Shown here piece by piece: positions 35,693 through 46,460 of a stretch of 64,000 nt of DNA; position 1 is the stretch's first letter; every line of letters starts with the position of its first letter. The position numbers and the translations under genes are program-made. This DNA is from Chaetoceros tenuissimus (lineage: Eukaryota > Bacillariophyta > Thalassiosirophyceae > Chaetocerotales > Chaetocerotaceae), in contig BLLK01000045.1 of assembly GCA_021927905.1 (NCBI GenBank), positions 1,736,001 to 1,800,000 on the forward strand, given 5' to 3'. Below the pieces are notes generated by a model. That model saw nothing but the letters and a program-made list of their open reading frames with translations. It was not told the origin of the DNA and searched no databases.

Positions 35693-37287
35693 ATGAGGCT
35701 TTCACTTAGTGGCACAAATTTCGCGATCTTTGCGGCTCTCATGCTCAACAATGAGGCATATGCATTCGCACCTATTTCTTCCAAAACTTCTTCAGCTCGT
35801 ATTTCTACCCGTGTTGCGCAATCAAGCATCACTGCGAATGGAGATGTTGCAGGAGTAGACTCAACTATTGCAAGCCCAAAGGCATGGGAGTGTGACGAGG
35901 ATGCGAACTGTGTTCAGGTTGATGCATGCGATGAAGAACAATGTAGGACAACTTTGGACGTTCGTATTCACGGTGAATGGTACGACCTCAGTGGATGGCG
36001 TAAAGCTCACCCTGCAGGATCACATTGGATTGACTGGTATGATGGACGTGACGCAACTGAGGTTATGGACGGATTCCATTCTGAAAAGGCACGTAAAATG
36101 TTTTCTCGTTTGCCAAAGTCTGATCCAAAGACTGTTGCTCAGTTGGAGGCAGACGTGGTTCCTGATAGTGACATCCAAATTGCCTTCAGAGAGTTGAGAG
36201 ATCAATTAGAGGCTGACGGATGGTGGGAGAGGGATATGGCGCATGAAGCTAAACTCCTTGGAATCTGGTTCTCACTTTTTGGAGGAGCTATTGCTACTGC
36301 ACATACTCTCCCAGCTGTTAGTATTGTTTTGACAGGTCTTGCAATGACAAACGCTGGATGGCTTGGTCATGATTACATTCATGGAGTTGATAAGTTTTCT
36401 GATAGAATGAGAATGTTTGCAGCTACAGCAGCTGGACTAGGACCTACTTGGTGGAGTGATAAGCACAATAAGCATCACGCATTGAGTAAGTGTGATTCTT
36501 TGTTGATTGAAATTTCATGTCTAGTTATTTCGCTTTTCTAACTCCTACCATTTTCATAGCCAATGAAATGGGAGTCGACGAAGATGTCGCAACTGATCCA
36601 TTCCTTTTTCCATGGGCACCAGATCCAAAGCACGATAGTCCGCTTCGTAAGATCCAGCACTGGATTTTTTTCATTCCATTTTCATTCCTTTTTGCATTGT
36701 GGCGTGTTGATACCATGCAGGTAATTGTACAAGCAGTAGAAGAAAAGAGACCAAAGGCAAAGGAGGAGTTGTATGCGCTACTTGCACATTATTTCATCAT
36801 GTTGAGTGTACTTCCATTCCAAGTATGGGTTCCTGCTGTTTTCATGTCTGGTCTTATGAGTGCAATCATTGTAACACCAACTCATCAGTCAGAAGAAATG
36901 TTTGCTGAATACCAACCAGATTTTGTAACAGCACAGTTTGAATCCACACGTAATGCGGTAACAACTAATCCATTCAGCGAGTGGCTTTGGGGAGGTATGC
37001 AGTATCAACTTGAACATCACCTCTTCCCATCCATGCCTAGATCAAAGTATCCACTTTTGAGACCAATCTTACAGAAGTTCGCTGAGGAGAACAATGTTCC
37101 AGGAGGATACAGAGAGAGCGGAGAATTTGAGATTTTAAAAATGAATTGGGATTTGTACAAGAGAGTTGCAGAATCAGATCCAGTTCCAGGAGCTCCATAT
37201 TCTAGAGGACACGGACAGCTAGGTGCTATCAATCTAGGACTCTCTCCAGCTGCAGGGGGTGTAGGAGCTTTCAATAACCAAAGCTAA
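35693..37287 (+). CDS. plastid-targeted cytochrome b5-fused front-end desaturase
   Basis: Exons 35693-36485 and 36560-37287 give 506 residues. The N-terminus shows a signal peptide with an AYAFAP cleavage motif, the standard diatom plastid address. Next is a b5 domain (WYDLSGWRKAHPAGSHWIDWYDGRDATE), with HPAG in place of the usual HPGG heme motif. The three His boxes follow: HDYIHG (about aa 225), HNKHH (about aa 260) and QLEHH (about aa 414), whose Q for H is typical of front-end enzymes. Membrane spans lie between. It should insert a double bond between an existing one and the carboxyl end of plastid lipid acyl chains; regiospecificity (delta-6 or other) is not readable. Most diatom front-end desaturases are in the ER, so the plastid leader is notable. 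Confidence 0.9.
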
Positions 37288-37347
37288 GCTAGTTAGTACA
37301 TACAAACCTTATCCATTTGGTAATAATTAGAACAGATGTTGGATTGG

Positions 37348-39048
37348 TTACTTTATAATACCCATTATTGTTCGCTCTCCCTTTCTATTCGAAAATAAAT
37401 GATAGGTTCGAACATTTTCGACCTCTGCATTCTCCATCAGACGTTTCGCTTCCTCTTCCGCGAAGAAATCAAACGTTTCTTTTGAATGTCCAGTATTGAA
37501 TTTCAAGGTTAGAATGAAAAACGAGTTCTTTGCGAGAATTCCTTCTTTCTTTGCTTGAAGTAAATGATTTACTTGTAACGCTGGGTTTTGAAGGCACATA
37601 TCTGAAACCCATATCGAAATATCATTACATCCTTCTTGTTTTAGTGTGTCTATAGCATCGAAACCTTTCATTTGCATGTATCTTGTTCCTTCTAATTTCA
37701 ATACAGATTCATCTAACAGACCTGGATCACAACTGTAGACAGTTTTACACCCTTCATCGGCTATTAACCACTTTGTCCATCCACCAGGTGAACTACCGCA
37801 ATCAAAACCTACTTGTTCTTTGAATGAGGTATTCACTGAGGGTTCATCTCGTCGGTAATTATCCATAGCCTCCTGCAGTTTGAAATAGGCTCTGCAAATC
37901 TCATCATCATCATCATCATCATCTACTTGGTTTTCTACAGAAACCTCTTTTTGCTCACATTGAGGGATATTTTGAATTCCAACCAAGAAAATTTCGGGAA
38001 GAGTACATTCATCGAAATCTTTCATATTCTGCTCGTGCATTCTAGGATTAAAGATTTGTACACTGGAGAACAAATGGGTGAAGCCCGATGTTGCCATATC
38101 TATCTTTTGACCATAAAGATGTGAATATCTTTCGGATGATTTTTCTTCAATCTCATCTATGACTTTGTCCAAAGAAGCAACTATCTGATGCTGAATTTCT
38201 TTCTTCATTGGAAATGATTGAATTTTGAGGGTTATATCTTCCTGTTTCTTTAATGTGCACAGCATTGCATCAACCAATTTCTCTGCTCTTTTTGCATCAT
38301 CATCAGATGGATCAATTTCCACAATTTTATCAACAACATAAACTTTCCTTACACCAAATCTAATCAAAATTTTGTTGTTCACAAAATGGTTGTACCAGTA
38401 ATTTGTCGCGACATCTGCTTCATTTTCATTTCCAACATATATAAATGAAATATTTTTCGACTTTGTTTCGGAGGAAGCTATAAATTTTGGAATATCCCAA
38501 GCATGACTATCTTTGACCTTTTCCAAATCATGGATGTATTGAATCATTCGATGTAAATGAGATGAATGGACCTGAAGAATCATGTTTGGCTTATATTTTC
38601 CACGAAAGATTGCGTCAATCTTTTCCTTTTCTTCTATGCTCTGCCTAAACCGTTTGTTTACTCTCTCAACTGGTTTTTGCGCAAATTTTGCAATGTTAAA
38701 CAATAAAGTAGAGTTTTCTATATTCTGTTCCTTTTGTTTCTCAAGGTATGTGACGACACTTTGTGCATCTTTATCCGATGCAAAAGTTACAAATGCAAAT
38801 GGTTGCCTTTTTCGTTTCTTGTTCTTCTTCTGCCGCTGGTCACATGCAATCATATCAAAAGATGTGACTGGACCAAATTTTTCTAGCTCTTGTTGTAATT
38901 GCTCTTCTTTCATGCACGGCGGAAAACCAGAAAGGAAAATTCTATTGGTAAATGTTTCGCAAGTAGGAGATGGAACAGACATGATGCCAAAGATATTTTG
39001 AATATACAAGCAGATGAAGTAAACTCTGAGTAACGTTGTAGTTTTCAT
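37348..39048 (-). CDS. RRM-FtsJ-like RNA 2'-O-methyltransferase
   Basis: Single exon, 566 residues. An RRM lies at about aa 32-105 (RIFLSGFPPCMKEEQL; PFAFVTFASDKDAQ). A middle region of about 280 residues has no features I know. The C-terminal third is a Rossmann methyltransferase: VGFDCGSSPGGWTKWL (SAM loop I), YSCDPG, the DISIWVSDMC strand with the acidic residue, and FILTLKFN with a lysine, arranged as in FtsJ/RrmJ. That class 2'-O-methylates rRNA, tRNA or caps. The first 25 residues are hydrophobic and could be an organelle leader; an alternative start is the Met of MSVPSP. RNA target unknown. Confidence 0.8.
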   Translation of the reverse strand: MKTTTLLRVYFICLYIQNIFGIMSVPSPTCETFTNRIFLSGFPPCMKEEQLQQELEKFGPVTSFDMIACDQRQKKNKKRKRQPFAFVTFASDKDAQSVVTYLEKQKEQNIENSTLLFNIAKFAQKPVERVNKRFRQSIEEKEKIDAIFRGKYKPNMILQVHSSHLHRMIQYIHDLEKVKDSHAWDIPKFIASSETKSKNISFIYVGNENEADVATNYWYNHFVNNKILIRFGVRKVYVVDKIVEIDPSDDDAKRAEKLVDAMLCTLKKQEDITLKIQSFPMKKEIQHQIVASLDKVIDEIEEKSSERYSHLYGQKIDMATSGFTHLFSSVQIFNPRMHEQNMKDFDECTLPEIFLVGIQNIPQCEQKEVSVENQVDDDDDDDEICRAYFKLQEAMDNYRRDEPSVNTSFKEQVGFDCGSSPGGWTKWLIADEGCKTVYSCDPGLLDESVLKLEGTRYMQMKGFDAIDTLKQEGCNDISIWVSDMCLQNPALQVNHLLQAKKEGILAKNSFFILTLKFNTGHSKETFDFFAEEEAKRLMENAEVENVRTYHLFSNRKGERTIMGIIK

Positions 39049-39444
39049 GAGTCCAAGTAGTACTGCACGGTGGTAGCTTCAGGTGGTGGTAGACCCAGTT
39101 GACTAGATAATAGTAGTAGTAGTCAGTTGGAAATTCCGAATAGCCCTCATCCTTTTAGAATGCCAAAAATGTTCGAATTACTCGAAGGCGACGGACAACC
39201 ACACAAAAATTGGAAATTGTCTCGGTGTCAATTTTTGTCCAAATGCAAAATCTACCTGCAATAGATATGCAACAGGTTTTCATCCTAAACGTATGGCGAT
39301 CTTTGAACTTCAAGCTAGCAATGTCTGTCGTCGCGTCTTTCTCGTTCAATGCAAAAAGAGCAGCAAGTACACTACACCTACCACCAAGGAGTACACCTTC
39401 AACCTTATCTAAGCCTGAACATTATCTCAAATAATTCTTTCAAA
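39049..39444. promoter_or_regulatory. divergent upstream region, RNA methyltransferase / FCP
   Basis: 396 bases. An open frame runs on upstream of the FCP start to 39349 but shows no coding character. A TAGTAGTAG run lies near 39,110. Light-responsive elements would be expected here but I cannot identify any. Confidence 0.3.
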
Positions 39445-40277
39445 ATGAAGCTTGCAATCGTATCTCTCCTCGCAACCACTGCTGCGGCATTCACTACTTC
39501 TTCTCCCAGAGTAGCTTCCACTACTGCTCTTAACGAGTCCACTGATGATCTTAAGGACCTCGCGAAGAAGCTTAACCCTGTAGTACCATACTTCGACCCA
39601 CTTGGACTTTCCACCTCCAACTTCTGGGGAACTACCCAAGAGGAGACCATTGGATTCATCAGAGAATCCGAGGTTAAGCATGGACGTATTGCTATGTTTG
39701 CTTTTGTAGGATACATTGTTCATGCTAATGGAATCACCTGGCCATGGCCAATGCAATTGGACGGAACTCCTTTCCCAAAGGTTGACTCTGCTCCAGAAGC
39801 TTGGGATGCTATCCCAGACTCTGCTAAGTTGCAAATCTTTGCATTCATTGGATTCCTTGAGTTCGTAAGTTTTTCTGTCTATTTATAAATTATCTGATAG
39901 TTTCTATGGAAAGTTTGTCTAATTTGAACTTCTTCAACCCTTAGTGGCGTGAGTGTAATTCCGAGAAGCATTACATGAAGGGAGGAAAGATTGGAGAATT
40001 CCCAGCTTTCGATGCAAGTGTTATCCCAGGAGGAGCTCTTAACCTTTACGATCCATTTGGATGGCACAAGAACCGTTCTGAGGAGGCAAAGGCTGCTGGA
40101 CTTGTAAAGGAAATCAATAACGGAAGATTGGCTATGCTTGGAATTTTTGGATTCCTTAGTGCACAGACTATCGAGGGAAGTGTACCTGCACTTAAGGGAG
40201 TTGTTCCAGCTTACTCTGGCGAGGTTATGGCACCATTCACCAAGGCTATTCTTCCAGCTATCCCAACCCCTTTCTAA
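39445..40277 (+). CDS. fucoxanthin chlorophyll a/c light-harvesting protein
   Basis: Exons 39445-39864 and 39945-40277 give 250 residues. The leader MKLAIVSLLATTAAAF-T is the diatom plastid type. Helix 1 carries EVKHGRIAMFAFVGYIV and helix 3 carries EINNGRLAMLGIFGFLSAQ, the two E-x-x-H/N-G-R chlorophyll-binding signatures; helix 2 is LQIFAFIGFLEFWRE. It sits in the thylakoid membrane as antenna for photosystem I or II. The subgroup (Lhcf, Lhcr, Lhcq) is not settled by eye. The intron falls within helix 2. The chosen ATG starts the signal peptide, 96 bases inside the longer open frame. Confidence 0.96.
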
Positions 40278-40505
40278 ATTTTTTGCGTAATAATTAGGAC
40301 AGCAAATAGATAAATCTTCATTTGAATGAGAGATTTTTCATTCAATCTACATATAGTTACTGATCTCGATGAGAGATTTGCCCTTCATTCATACTAATGA
40401 AAGTATGATGTCTACCAGTTGATTAAATTAAGGAAAATTTAATGAGCGAACAACTATGCAAATAATGTACTGATACGTGTATTAATGAAACATAAATTGC
40501 ATTTC

Positions 40506-41894
40506 TTAGGAATCTTCGACAGATCCAGCAAAAGACACGAATGCAGAGGTATCTGAAAATTTCATTGGCTTTGTACTCTCTTTAAGAAGACCAGACTTTG
40601 TTACGTTGATCACACTATCGATCGCAGGGTTGTAGTTCAGTTTATACAGCTCTAGTTCTCCCATTTGAAGATGTGTCATCATGATACGTCTTCGAATTAG
40701 ACCATAGATGCAAAAGAATACTTGTAGTATCGTAAGAGAAATGAGATAAGTGTAGAGACACACGCGATCCAATTCTATCCTTTTTTCTTCAGTCATTGAT
40801 GCTGAGCCAATATAAGATACCACTCCCATCAAAACACAAATGAGGAAAAAGACGAGAAAGGTGTATTGATCGAGTACTGTCATATATGAAACATTTGGAA
40901 GATATTGCGCAACAATGTATTGAAAAGCTACACTGGAAAGTATCAAAGTAATGAGGAAGCCGATTCTATCACCCAAGTCATCAACTGGATTCATTGCAAA
41001 AGCACAGACCGATGCATAAGCCAAGAGTAAGTTGTAGAGACCTATGCGGTAAAGATATCCTGCTGCCTTTCTCTTCAATTGAATTCTCATGGTGACTTGA
41101 GACCAACGAAAAGCATCTTCTCCCATATATTCCTCGCCTCCGTAGCATGCACTCTTGAACTGAACGACACATCTTTCGATATCAAAGTCAGGAACTGTAC
41201 AGTATTGCCTATTAAGCGTCACCAAAGGTACATTAAAGTCAGCAGAACTCATGATGCTTTCACTCACACCAGTTGCTAGTTCATTCTCATCAGGTTTGGG
41301 AAATGCTCCTCTTCCTGGTACAAACATCGCCTTTTCTACTGGTGCAAACGACATGTCAAGTGTAACACTTATCTCTTGAATATCAAATGGAAAGCTATGA
41401 AGTTCCAAACGCTCAACACAGGTGAGATACACTAGAGTTCTCAAAAAGTTAAAATGTTTGCCATCAACTTCTTGAATTGTAAATGGATTTCCATTTACCA
41501 ACGCTCTTCGTTCCATAGTCTCCTCTTTTGCATTTGGAAATTCAAAGTTTGGTATAAATGCAGGTTTAAACTCCACATCATTAGCTTTCCAACTGTTGAT
41601 GTCCTCATTTGTTGCTGGCCACATCATATCATATCCAATTGCAATCTTGAATGATTGATCTATGGTATCAACGTCCGCAATATGCCTGATATACATTCCC
41701 TTGATTTCGACAGGAATCTCAGTTTTGTTCCAATCTTTTACTAAGCGCTCCATAGGTGGGACCAACTAATGATTTAGAGTTATGAAAGAAGTTTGTGAGC
41801 CCAATAAGTAGTAGATCGTGAAGTGGAAAAGAATTCGCATATCAAATTGTTTTACCTTGATTTCAGCGTTATCTTTGAAGCTTTCCTGAACCAT
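40506..41894 (-). CDS. pentameric ligand-gated ion channel (Cys-loop family) homologue
   Basis: Exons 41894-41856 (13 codons) and 41765-40506 give 432 residues. The first 230 form a beta-rich ligand-binding-like domain with ERLELHSFPFDIQ, the FPFD-x-Q loop of the family. The cysteine expected right after that loop is absent, as in prokaryotic members. Four hydrophobic spans follow (YNLLLAYASVCAFAM; IGFLITLILSSVAFQYIV; YTFLVFFLICVLMGVVSYIG; LYTYLISLTILQVFFCIYG). Animal and bacterial relatives are ion channels opened by transmitters or protons; the ligand here is unknown. I see no signal peptide, so an upstream exon may be missing. The final 60 residues are cytosol-like. Confidence 0.85.
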
Positions 41895-42290
41895 GTTATG
41901 AAAAAAGTAACTATCAATTGTATAAATATATCTCTGTAGGTTGTAGGCTTGGATTCTTGGTTTCTTTATGAACTAACTAGGATTGCCCTATTCTTTTTTA
42001 TAAAAAATACTCTAGTAGACTAGAGACTGTGCGTTTTTTGTTTTGTTCTGAAGAAATGCCAAAAAGATATGTCAGTTATTTACCGTTTTTGAAAGTTGAA
42101 GTTGGCTGTGTGGACAGATGGATTTCATGTCTTCAATCAACAAAACTTCAACACCGTTAAAATTCCGGAATAAATAATATGGCACATTTGTTCTTCATCT
42201 CGATTGGATTACAATTAAAAGCTGAGTTCTACTATCCGATCCAATTCAATAAACTCACAAAAAACTCAGTATCGTACTTTAGTCACCAGA
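41895..42290. promoter_or_regulatory. divergent upstream region, channel / thioredoxin fusion
   Basis: 396 bases between head-to-head starts, AT-rich, no supported gene. Confidence 0.3.
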
Positions 42291-44000
42291 ATGAGGCTCA
42301 CTATAAAAGCTCTTTTCTTCCTATCTTTGTTTCCTTCCTCGGAATCATTTCATATCCCTGCTAGAAGTCATAAAATCACCAAAGCTTTCCAGCTAGATGC
42401 AGTTTCAAGAGAACTCGTTGGTATGATCGATGGATCAAATTATAATGCTCTTGAACTCTTTACAGCTGCTGAAGGCAACTCTGTCCTCAAAGATGTATCG
42501 GTAAAGGGCGAAAAGATTGGTATTATCAAAATAGTTGCTGGATCTACTGATGAGAACCCTAAAGAGAGGATTGTAGGCGTTGCTGTTGACCCTGATTCTA
42601 CAAATGTGGAAACAGTTAGAATTTCTTCTAAAAATGGAGGTATTCATCTACAAAAGGATTCTGTAGCTGTGGTCCCACGTAGAATTTCTGACGAAGATGC
42701 AATGTCGACACTTTTTGCTTCTTTGACAGGTGTACATTGTGCCTTTCATGATCCGATTCGCAATGATGGTAGAGTAGTTGAAGGTGTCGGTGGCAGCAAC
42801 GATGATTTCATGGTCTCCTCTGACATGGATACTGAAGGCAAGAAAGTTGTGATTTTAGGAGGAGGGGAGTATTCCTGTTTCATTACAGATTCAATCGCCA
42901 CTTTAGGTGGCGATGCACAACAAATTACAGCAAATACGTCTCTTAAACCAAGAAAGAATGTTAGTAATGTGAAGGTGAACGGACCAGGCATAGGAGAAGA
43001 AGAATTTAGCTTCTCTTCAATCATGAATTTTGATGCATTAGTAGATACATTATCTGACGAGACAAAGCTAGGAGAAGCAGCATGTCGAGGATTGATGGAT
43101 AGCGATGCTATCCTAGGAGCGAATGAAGAATGTTCAAGTAGTGTCATCAAACTTTTGCAAAGGCAGAATCGTTGCAACAGATACATTTCTACCATGACAG
43201 CCCCACAGCAGAAAGTTCGCGATGAAGGAATTATTTGGGGAAGAGGGAAAGCAAACGATTTCACGAAGGATGCAAATGCAAAAGCATCGTCTACGATTAG
43301 AAAACATCTGTCAACAATGCATACTCCCAAAAGGTTTGGTAGAAAAACTTTACAACCATTGCTAGACGCAGGAGTTGTGTTTCAGCGTAAAGCCAAAGAC
43401 AATGTACTTTCGCATTCCTGGAATCTACAAGATTTCTGGGAACTTTTATCGTGGCCAAGAGATGCAGAGGGTGGAAATATTAGATTTGGTTTACCTGTAG
43501 TTGAAGATATTGACAGTTTAGAAATGGAGGGCGAGCGAATGATTTCAGCTCCTCCTTCCACTGGTAAATCGGGACCTGCAACACCTCGAGATGAATTCGC
43601 AGGCAAGAAAAATCCTTTCGTAGTTGATATCAATGATTTGAAAGAGTTATCACATGAAGTAATAGAGCAGGAAAAGGACTGTGTTTTGTTTCTATCTGCA
43701 GCATATTGTAGAACCTGCAAAAAGTTGAGTCCCCAATACACGAAACTTGCAAGAGATCACGCAAAAGCTGGCAACGGCATAACCTTTGCTAAGGCTAACA
43801 CTGCAGGCAAGCTTGGTAAGGATGTAGTAAAAGCTATGGGTGTAGATTCAGTTCCTGCTTTTGCTTTTTTCAAAGATGGCAAGCGATATGGATCCGTAAT
43901 CTCTATTTCGAAAATGCCTTCGAAAAAGCTAGATGTTGCAATTGACTTGTTACTATCCGGTGGCGAGTGGGACAAACAGAAAGTGAATTTTACACCGTAA
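42291..44000 (+). CDS. plastid-targeted protein with C-terminal thioredoxin domain
   Basis: Single exon, 569 residues. The leader MRLTIKALFFLSLFPSSESF-H is the signal-plus-F plastid type. At about aa 185-210 a strand-turn KKVVILGGGEYSCFITDSIATLGGDA resembles an NAD(P)-binding Rossmann start without the full G-x-G-x-x-G. The last 120 residues are a thioredoxin fold: VLFLSAAYCRTCKKLSPQY with CRTC near aa 473, GITFAKANT, and VDSVPAFAFFKDG with the cis-Pro. The middle is unassigned. A redox role in the plastid stroma is likely; partner unknown. Confidence 0.8.
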   Translation: MRLTIKALFFLSLFPSSESFHIPARSHKITKAFQLDAVSRELVGMIDGSNYNALELFTAAEGNSVLKDVSVKGEKIGIIKIVAGSTDENPKERIVGVAVDPDSTNVETVRISSKNGGIHLQKDSVAVVPRRISDEDAMSTLFASLTGVHCAFHDPIRNDGRVVEGVGGSNDDFMVSSDMDTEGKKVVILGGGEYSCFITDSIATLGGDAQQITANTSLKPRKNVSNVKVNGPGIGEEEFSFSSIMNFDALVDTLSDETKLGEAACRGLMDSDAILGANEECSSSVIKLLQRQNRCNRYISTMTAPQQKVRDEGIIWGRGKANDFTKDANAKASSTIRKHLSTMHTPKRFGRKTLQPLLDAGVVFQRKAKDNVLSHSWNLQDFWELLSWPRDAEGGNIRFGLPVVEDIDSLEMEGERMISAPPSTGKSGPATPRDEFAGKKNPFVVDINDLKELSHEVIEQEKDCVLFLSAAYCRTCKKLSPQYTKLARDHAKAGNGITFAKANTAGKLGKDVVKAMGVDSVPAFAFFKDGKRYGSVISISKMPSKKLDVAIDLLLSGGEWDKQKVNFTP

Positions 44001-44069
44001 TTTTACCATAGCTTTTGTCTGATGAACTTGTAAATTACCACTAAATAACTAATTCTAGTAGATTTCATT

Positions 44070-46460
44070 TTAATTACTTTTTTTGTATTTGATAAATCGA
44101 GTTCCATTCAATGCAACTTCCTTCAAGAATTCTGCGTCTTCAAAGTCAAGGTCGCCTTTACTTTCCTCAGATTTTATTTTTTTCTTCAACACTGGGACAC
44201 TTTTTTGGAATGCATCAAGGACTCCTTTGCTACGGAATACAGCTTCGTGATTACCAGGATCTCCCTCGTCAGCACTGTACATATCAATCAGTGCATTTAT
44301 AACTTCTCCAATCACCGAAGCGCTGATTTCCATCGAACGCGATAACAAAGTTAAGAATGTATCACAAATTCGTTCGTTTACAACACGTGGGTGAGTCTGT
44401 GAACACAGAATTCCTAGCATACCTATCGTTTCTTTCTGAATATCAGAAATGATATCCATTTCCTCTTCCGACTTGTTATTTGAAGGCGCTGTAATTAAAA
44501 CAAACGAAAGGATCATTTCCAAGTCTTGCTCATTCACTAGCTTTACCAAGAGAGGGTGGAATCTTAAGAATGCTCCCATTGTAGAAACAGCTGATGCGAT
44601 GGCAGATACATTGATATTCATGTTGCAGCTAGGATCCTTCGCAGCTTGAAGACATTGGCTAAGATCTTTCCAAACTGCAACCACGTCATTTTCTGAGATT
44701 TTCCAGGAATTTTGCGTGTTGCAAACGATATTTCCTAGACACTGACTGCACTTTCTCACCGCATCTGTTAGATCCTCTAATACTTCTGAATGAATAGATT
44801 CATTGTTTTTCCCGCTACTGACAATTGCAGTAAAGATTGAACCAAAAACGGCGAGCACGCTATCTGGTAACCCTGTTGAGATAATTTGATTGATGTACAG
44901 TTCATCATCTTTAGACAGAGCAAATTCTTGTTGCTGCGCCTCCGATGCAGCCAGAAATTCTTCTTCCTGGTCTGAGTTCCAACCCATATCGTCTTCACCA
45001 AAGTCTGCTCCTTCGCCTCTTTCGTTTGCATTTACAAGTGCAAATGCGTTCGTCACAATTTCAATCGAGAGTTTAAGTGGCAGACATGCATTCTTCCACG
45101 CGTTTACTGCCTTTTCAAATTTCTCTTCTGCCTCTTCTTTTGCCTGATCTGCATCGTCCATATCAACTTTACTTTCACTCATGTTTTTTTCTGTCTCTTC
45201 CATGTCTCCATTAGCCTTTTCAGCTTCCATCGCTTCTTTTGCCGCCTTCTTAGCTTCCGCCTTAATCTGTTTCTGCCTTCTAGCAATAAGTCTCGCGCTC
45301 TCCTTTTTCTTATCAACCATACGGATAATATCCTTTTCAACCATTTCATCCTTCTTCTCTTGTTCGACTACTTGATATGCTTCAGCCACTTGCTTGTGTA
45401 ACGCTGATGCGATATCATTAGAATAAACGGTACACTGTGCCAATAAAGGTAGAGATTGCTGCATCACTATTTGCGTCAATTCATCAGATTTTGTGATTTG
45501 GCGACAAATAATTGTGATTCCACAGCAGTGTAATCTTGCAAGAGTTGGCAAAACTGTATTACCAACTGATGAAATAATTAATGTTTTCCAGTCATTTCCT
45601 CCATTTGCAGCCAAAAGAGAAGAAACAAACTGTGGATTATCGTCACATGCAGAATGAATAGTTCTAATTGCATAAGTAACGACATCGGAGATGATATTTG
45701 ACTCATTTTCTTTTGTAGCGATACTCTTCTTCATGTTAGTATCTGGGGATGCCAAAACAGTAACCATTTCAGCTCCCAGTCTCAACGAACGTAAAGTAGT
45801 TCCCAAAAATAGTTCACGTTCGTGGTACAAAACCGACGATGATTCATTAGTTGTAGCAGTACTTTCAACCAATCCGCAAATAGCATGAAGACATAGCGAG
45901 AGTACAGACCATTGCTCCATAATAGCCAAAGTGAATTTCTCCATAGACTTTGCCACTGGCTTCTTACCTCCTTTCTTCTTCTTCTTCTTTGATTCAACGG
46001 TTTCCATATCTCCTTCTTGCGATGGTTGACTCTCTTCAAACGCAATCATCTCCTTCGCAATCGATTCCACTTCGTCACATGCTTGATTCATTTTTCTTAA
46101 TAGAATTGGAGTGAGTAATGTCTCAACCTGATTGGCATTCTTCTGAGACTCTTGAAACAAAATGTAATTTCCGAGACAACCGAGAGCTACCATGGAACAT
46201 GGAGTATCTTCATCCATAACTCTCTCCGATACAGCTTGAATGAGTTCAGTAGTGATGGGTGCATTCTTTGCCAATGATTCTGGTGCAAAGAGAGTAGCAG
46301 ATGCAGCTGTGAGAGCTCCATGTTTCAGACGTAGATCTCCATGGCGCAATCTTTGAACAAGGGATGACTTCGATGTAATAGGTGCTGCACTTCCTTGGTT
46401 GGGGCTTTTGGCAGCCCCAGACTTTTTGTTTCCTTTTTTCCTTCTGTTTTGCTTTCCCAT
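44070..46460 (-). CDS. HEATR3/SYO1-like HEAT-repeat chaperone
   Basis: Single exon; the ATG at 46460 gives MGKQNRRKKGNKK and about 796 residues. The basic head, HEAT-like helices (LRHGDLRLKHGALTAASATL; CSMVALGCLGNYI) and an internal acidic, coiled insertion (aa 390-460) precede a C-terminal block ending VIGEVINALIDMYSADEG ... LLKxxxPVLKKKIK-like, which matches my memory of HEATR3/SYO1. In yeast SYO1 escorts ribosomal proteins L5 and L11 into the nucleus with karyopherin. A lysine tract KKKKKGGKK may be a nuclear signal. Assignment rests on overall pattern, not on catalytic residues. Confidence 0.75.
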   Translation of the reverse strand: MGKQNRRKKGNKKSGAAKSPNQGSAAPITSKSSLVQRLRHGDLRLKHGALTAASATLFAPESLAKNAPITTELIQAVSERVMDEDTPCSMVALGCLGNYILFQESQKNANQVETLLTPILLRKMNQACDEVESIAKEMIAFEESQPSQEGDMETVESKKKKKKGGKKPVAKSMEKFTLAIMEQWSVLSLCLHAICGLVESTATTNESSSVLYHERELFLGTTLRSLRLGAEMVTVLASPDTNMKKSIATKENESNIISDVVTYAIRTIHSACDDNPQFVSSLLAANGGNDWKTLIISSVGNTVLPTLARLHCCGITIICRQITKSDELTQIVMQQSLPLLAQCTVYSNDIASALHKQVAEAYQVVEQEKKDEMVEKDIIRMVDKKKESARLIARRQKQIKAEAKKAAKEAMEAEKANGDMEETEKNMSESKVDMDDADQAKEEAEEKFEKAVNAWKNACLPLKLSIEIVTNAFALVNANERGEGADFGEDDMGWNSDQEEEFLAASEAQQQEFALSKDDELYINQIISTGLPDSVLAVFGSIFTAIVSSGKNNESIHSEVLEDLTDAVRKCSQCLGNIVCNTQNSWKISENDVVAVWKDLSQCLQAAKDPSCNMNINVSAIASAVSTMGAFLRFHPLLVKLVNEQDLEMILSFVLITAPSNNKSEEEMDIISDIQKETIGMLGILCSQTHPRVVNERICDTFLTLLSRSMEISASVIGEVINALIDMYSADEGDPGNHEAVFRSKGVLDAFQKSVPVLKKKIKSEESKGDLDFEDAEFLKEVALNGTRFIKYKKSN

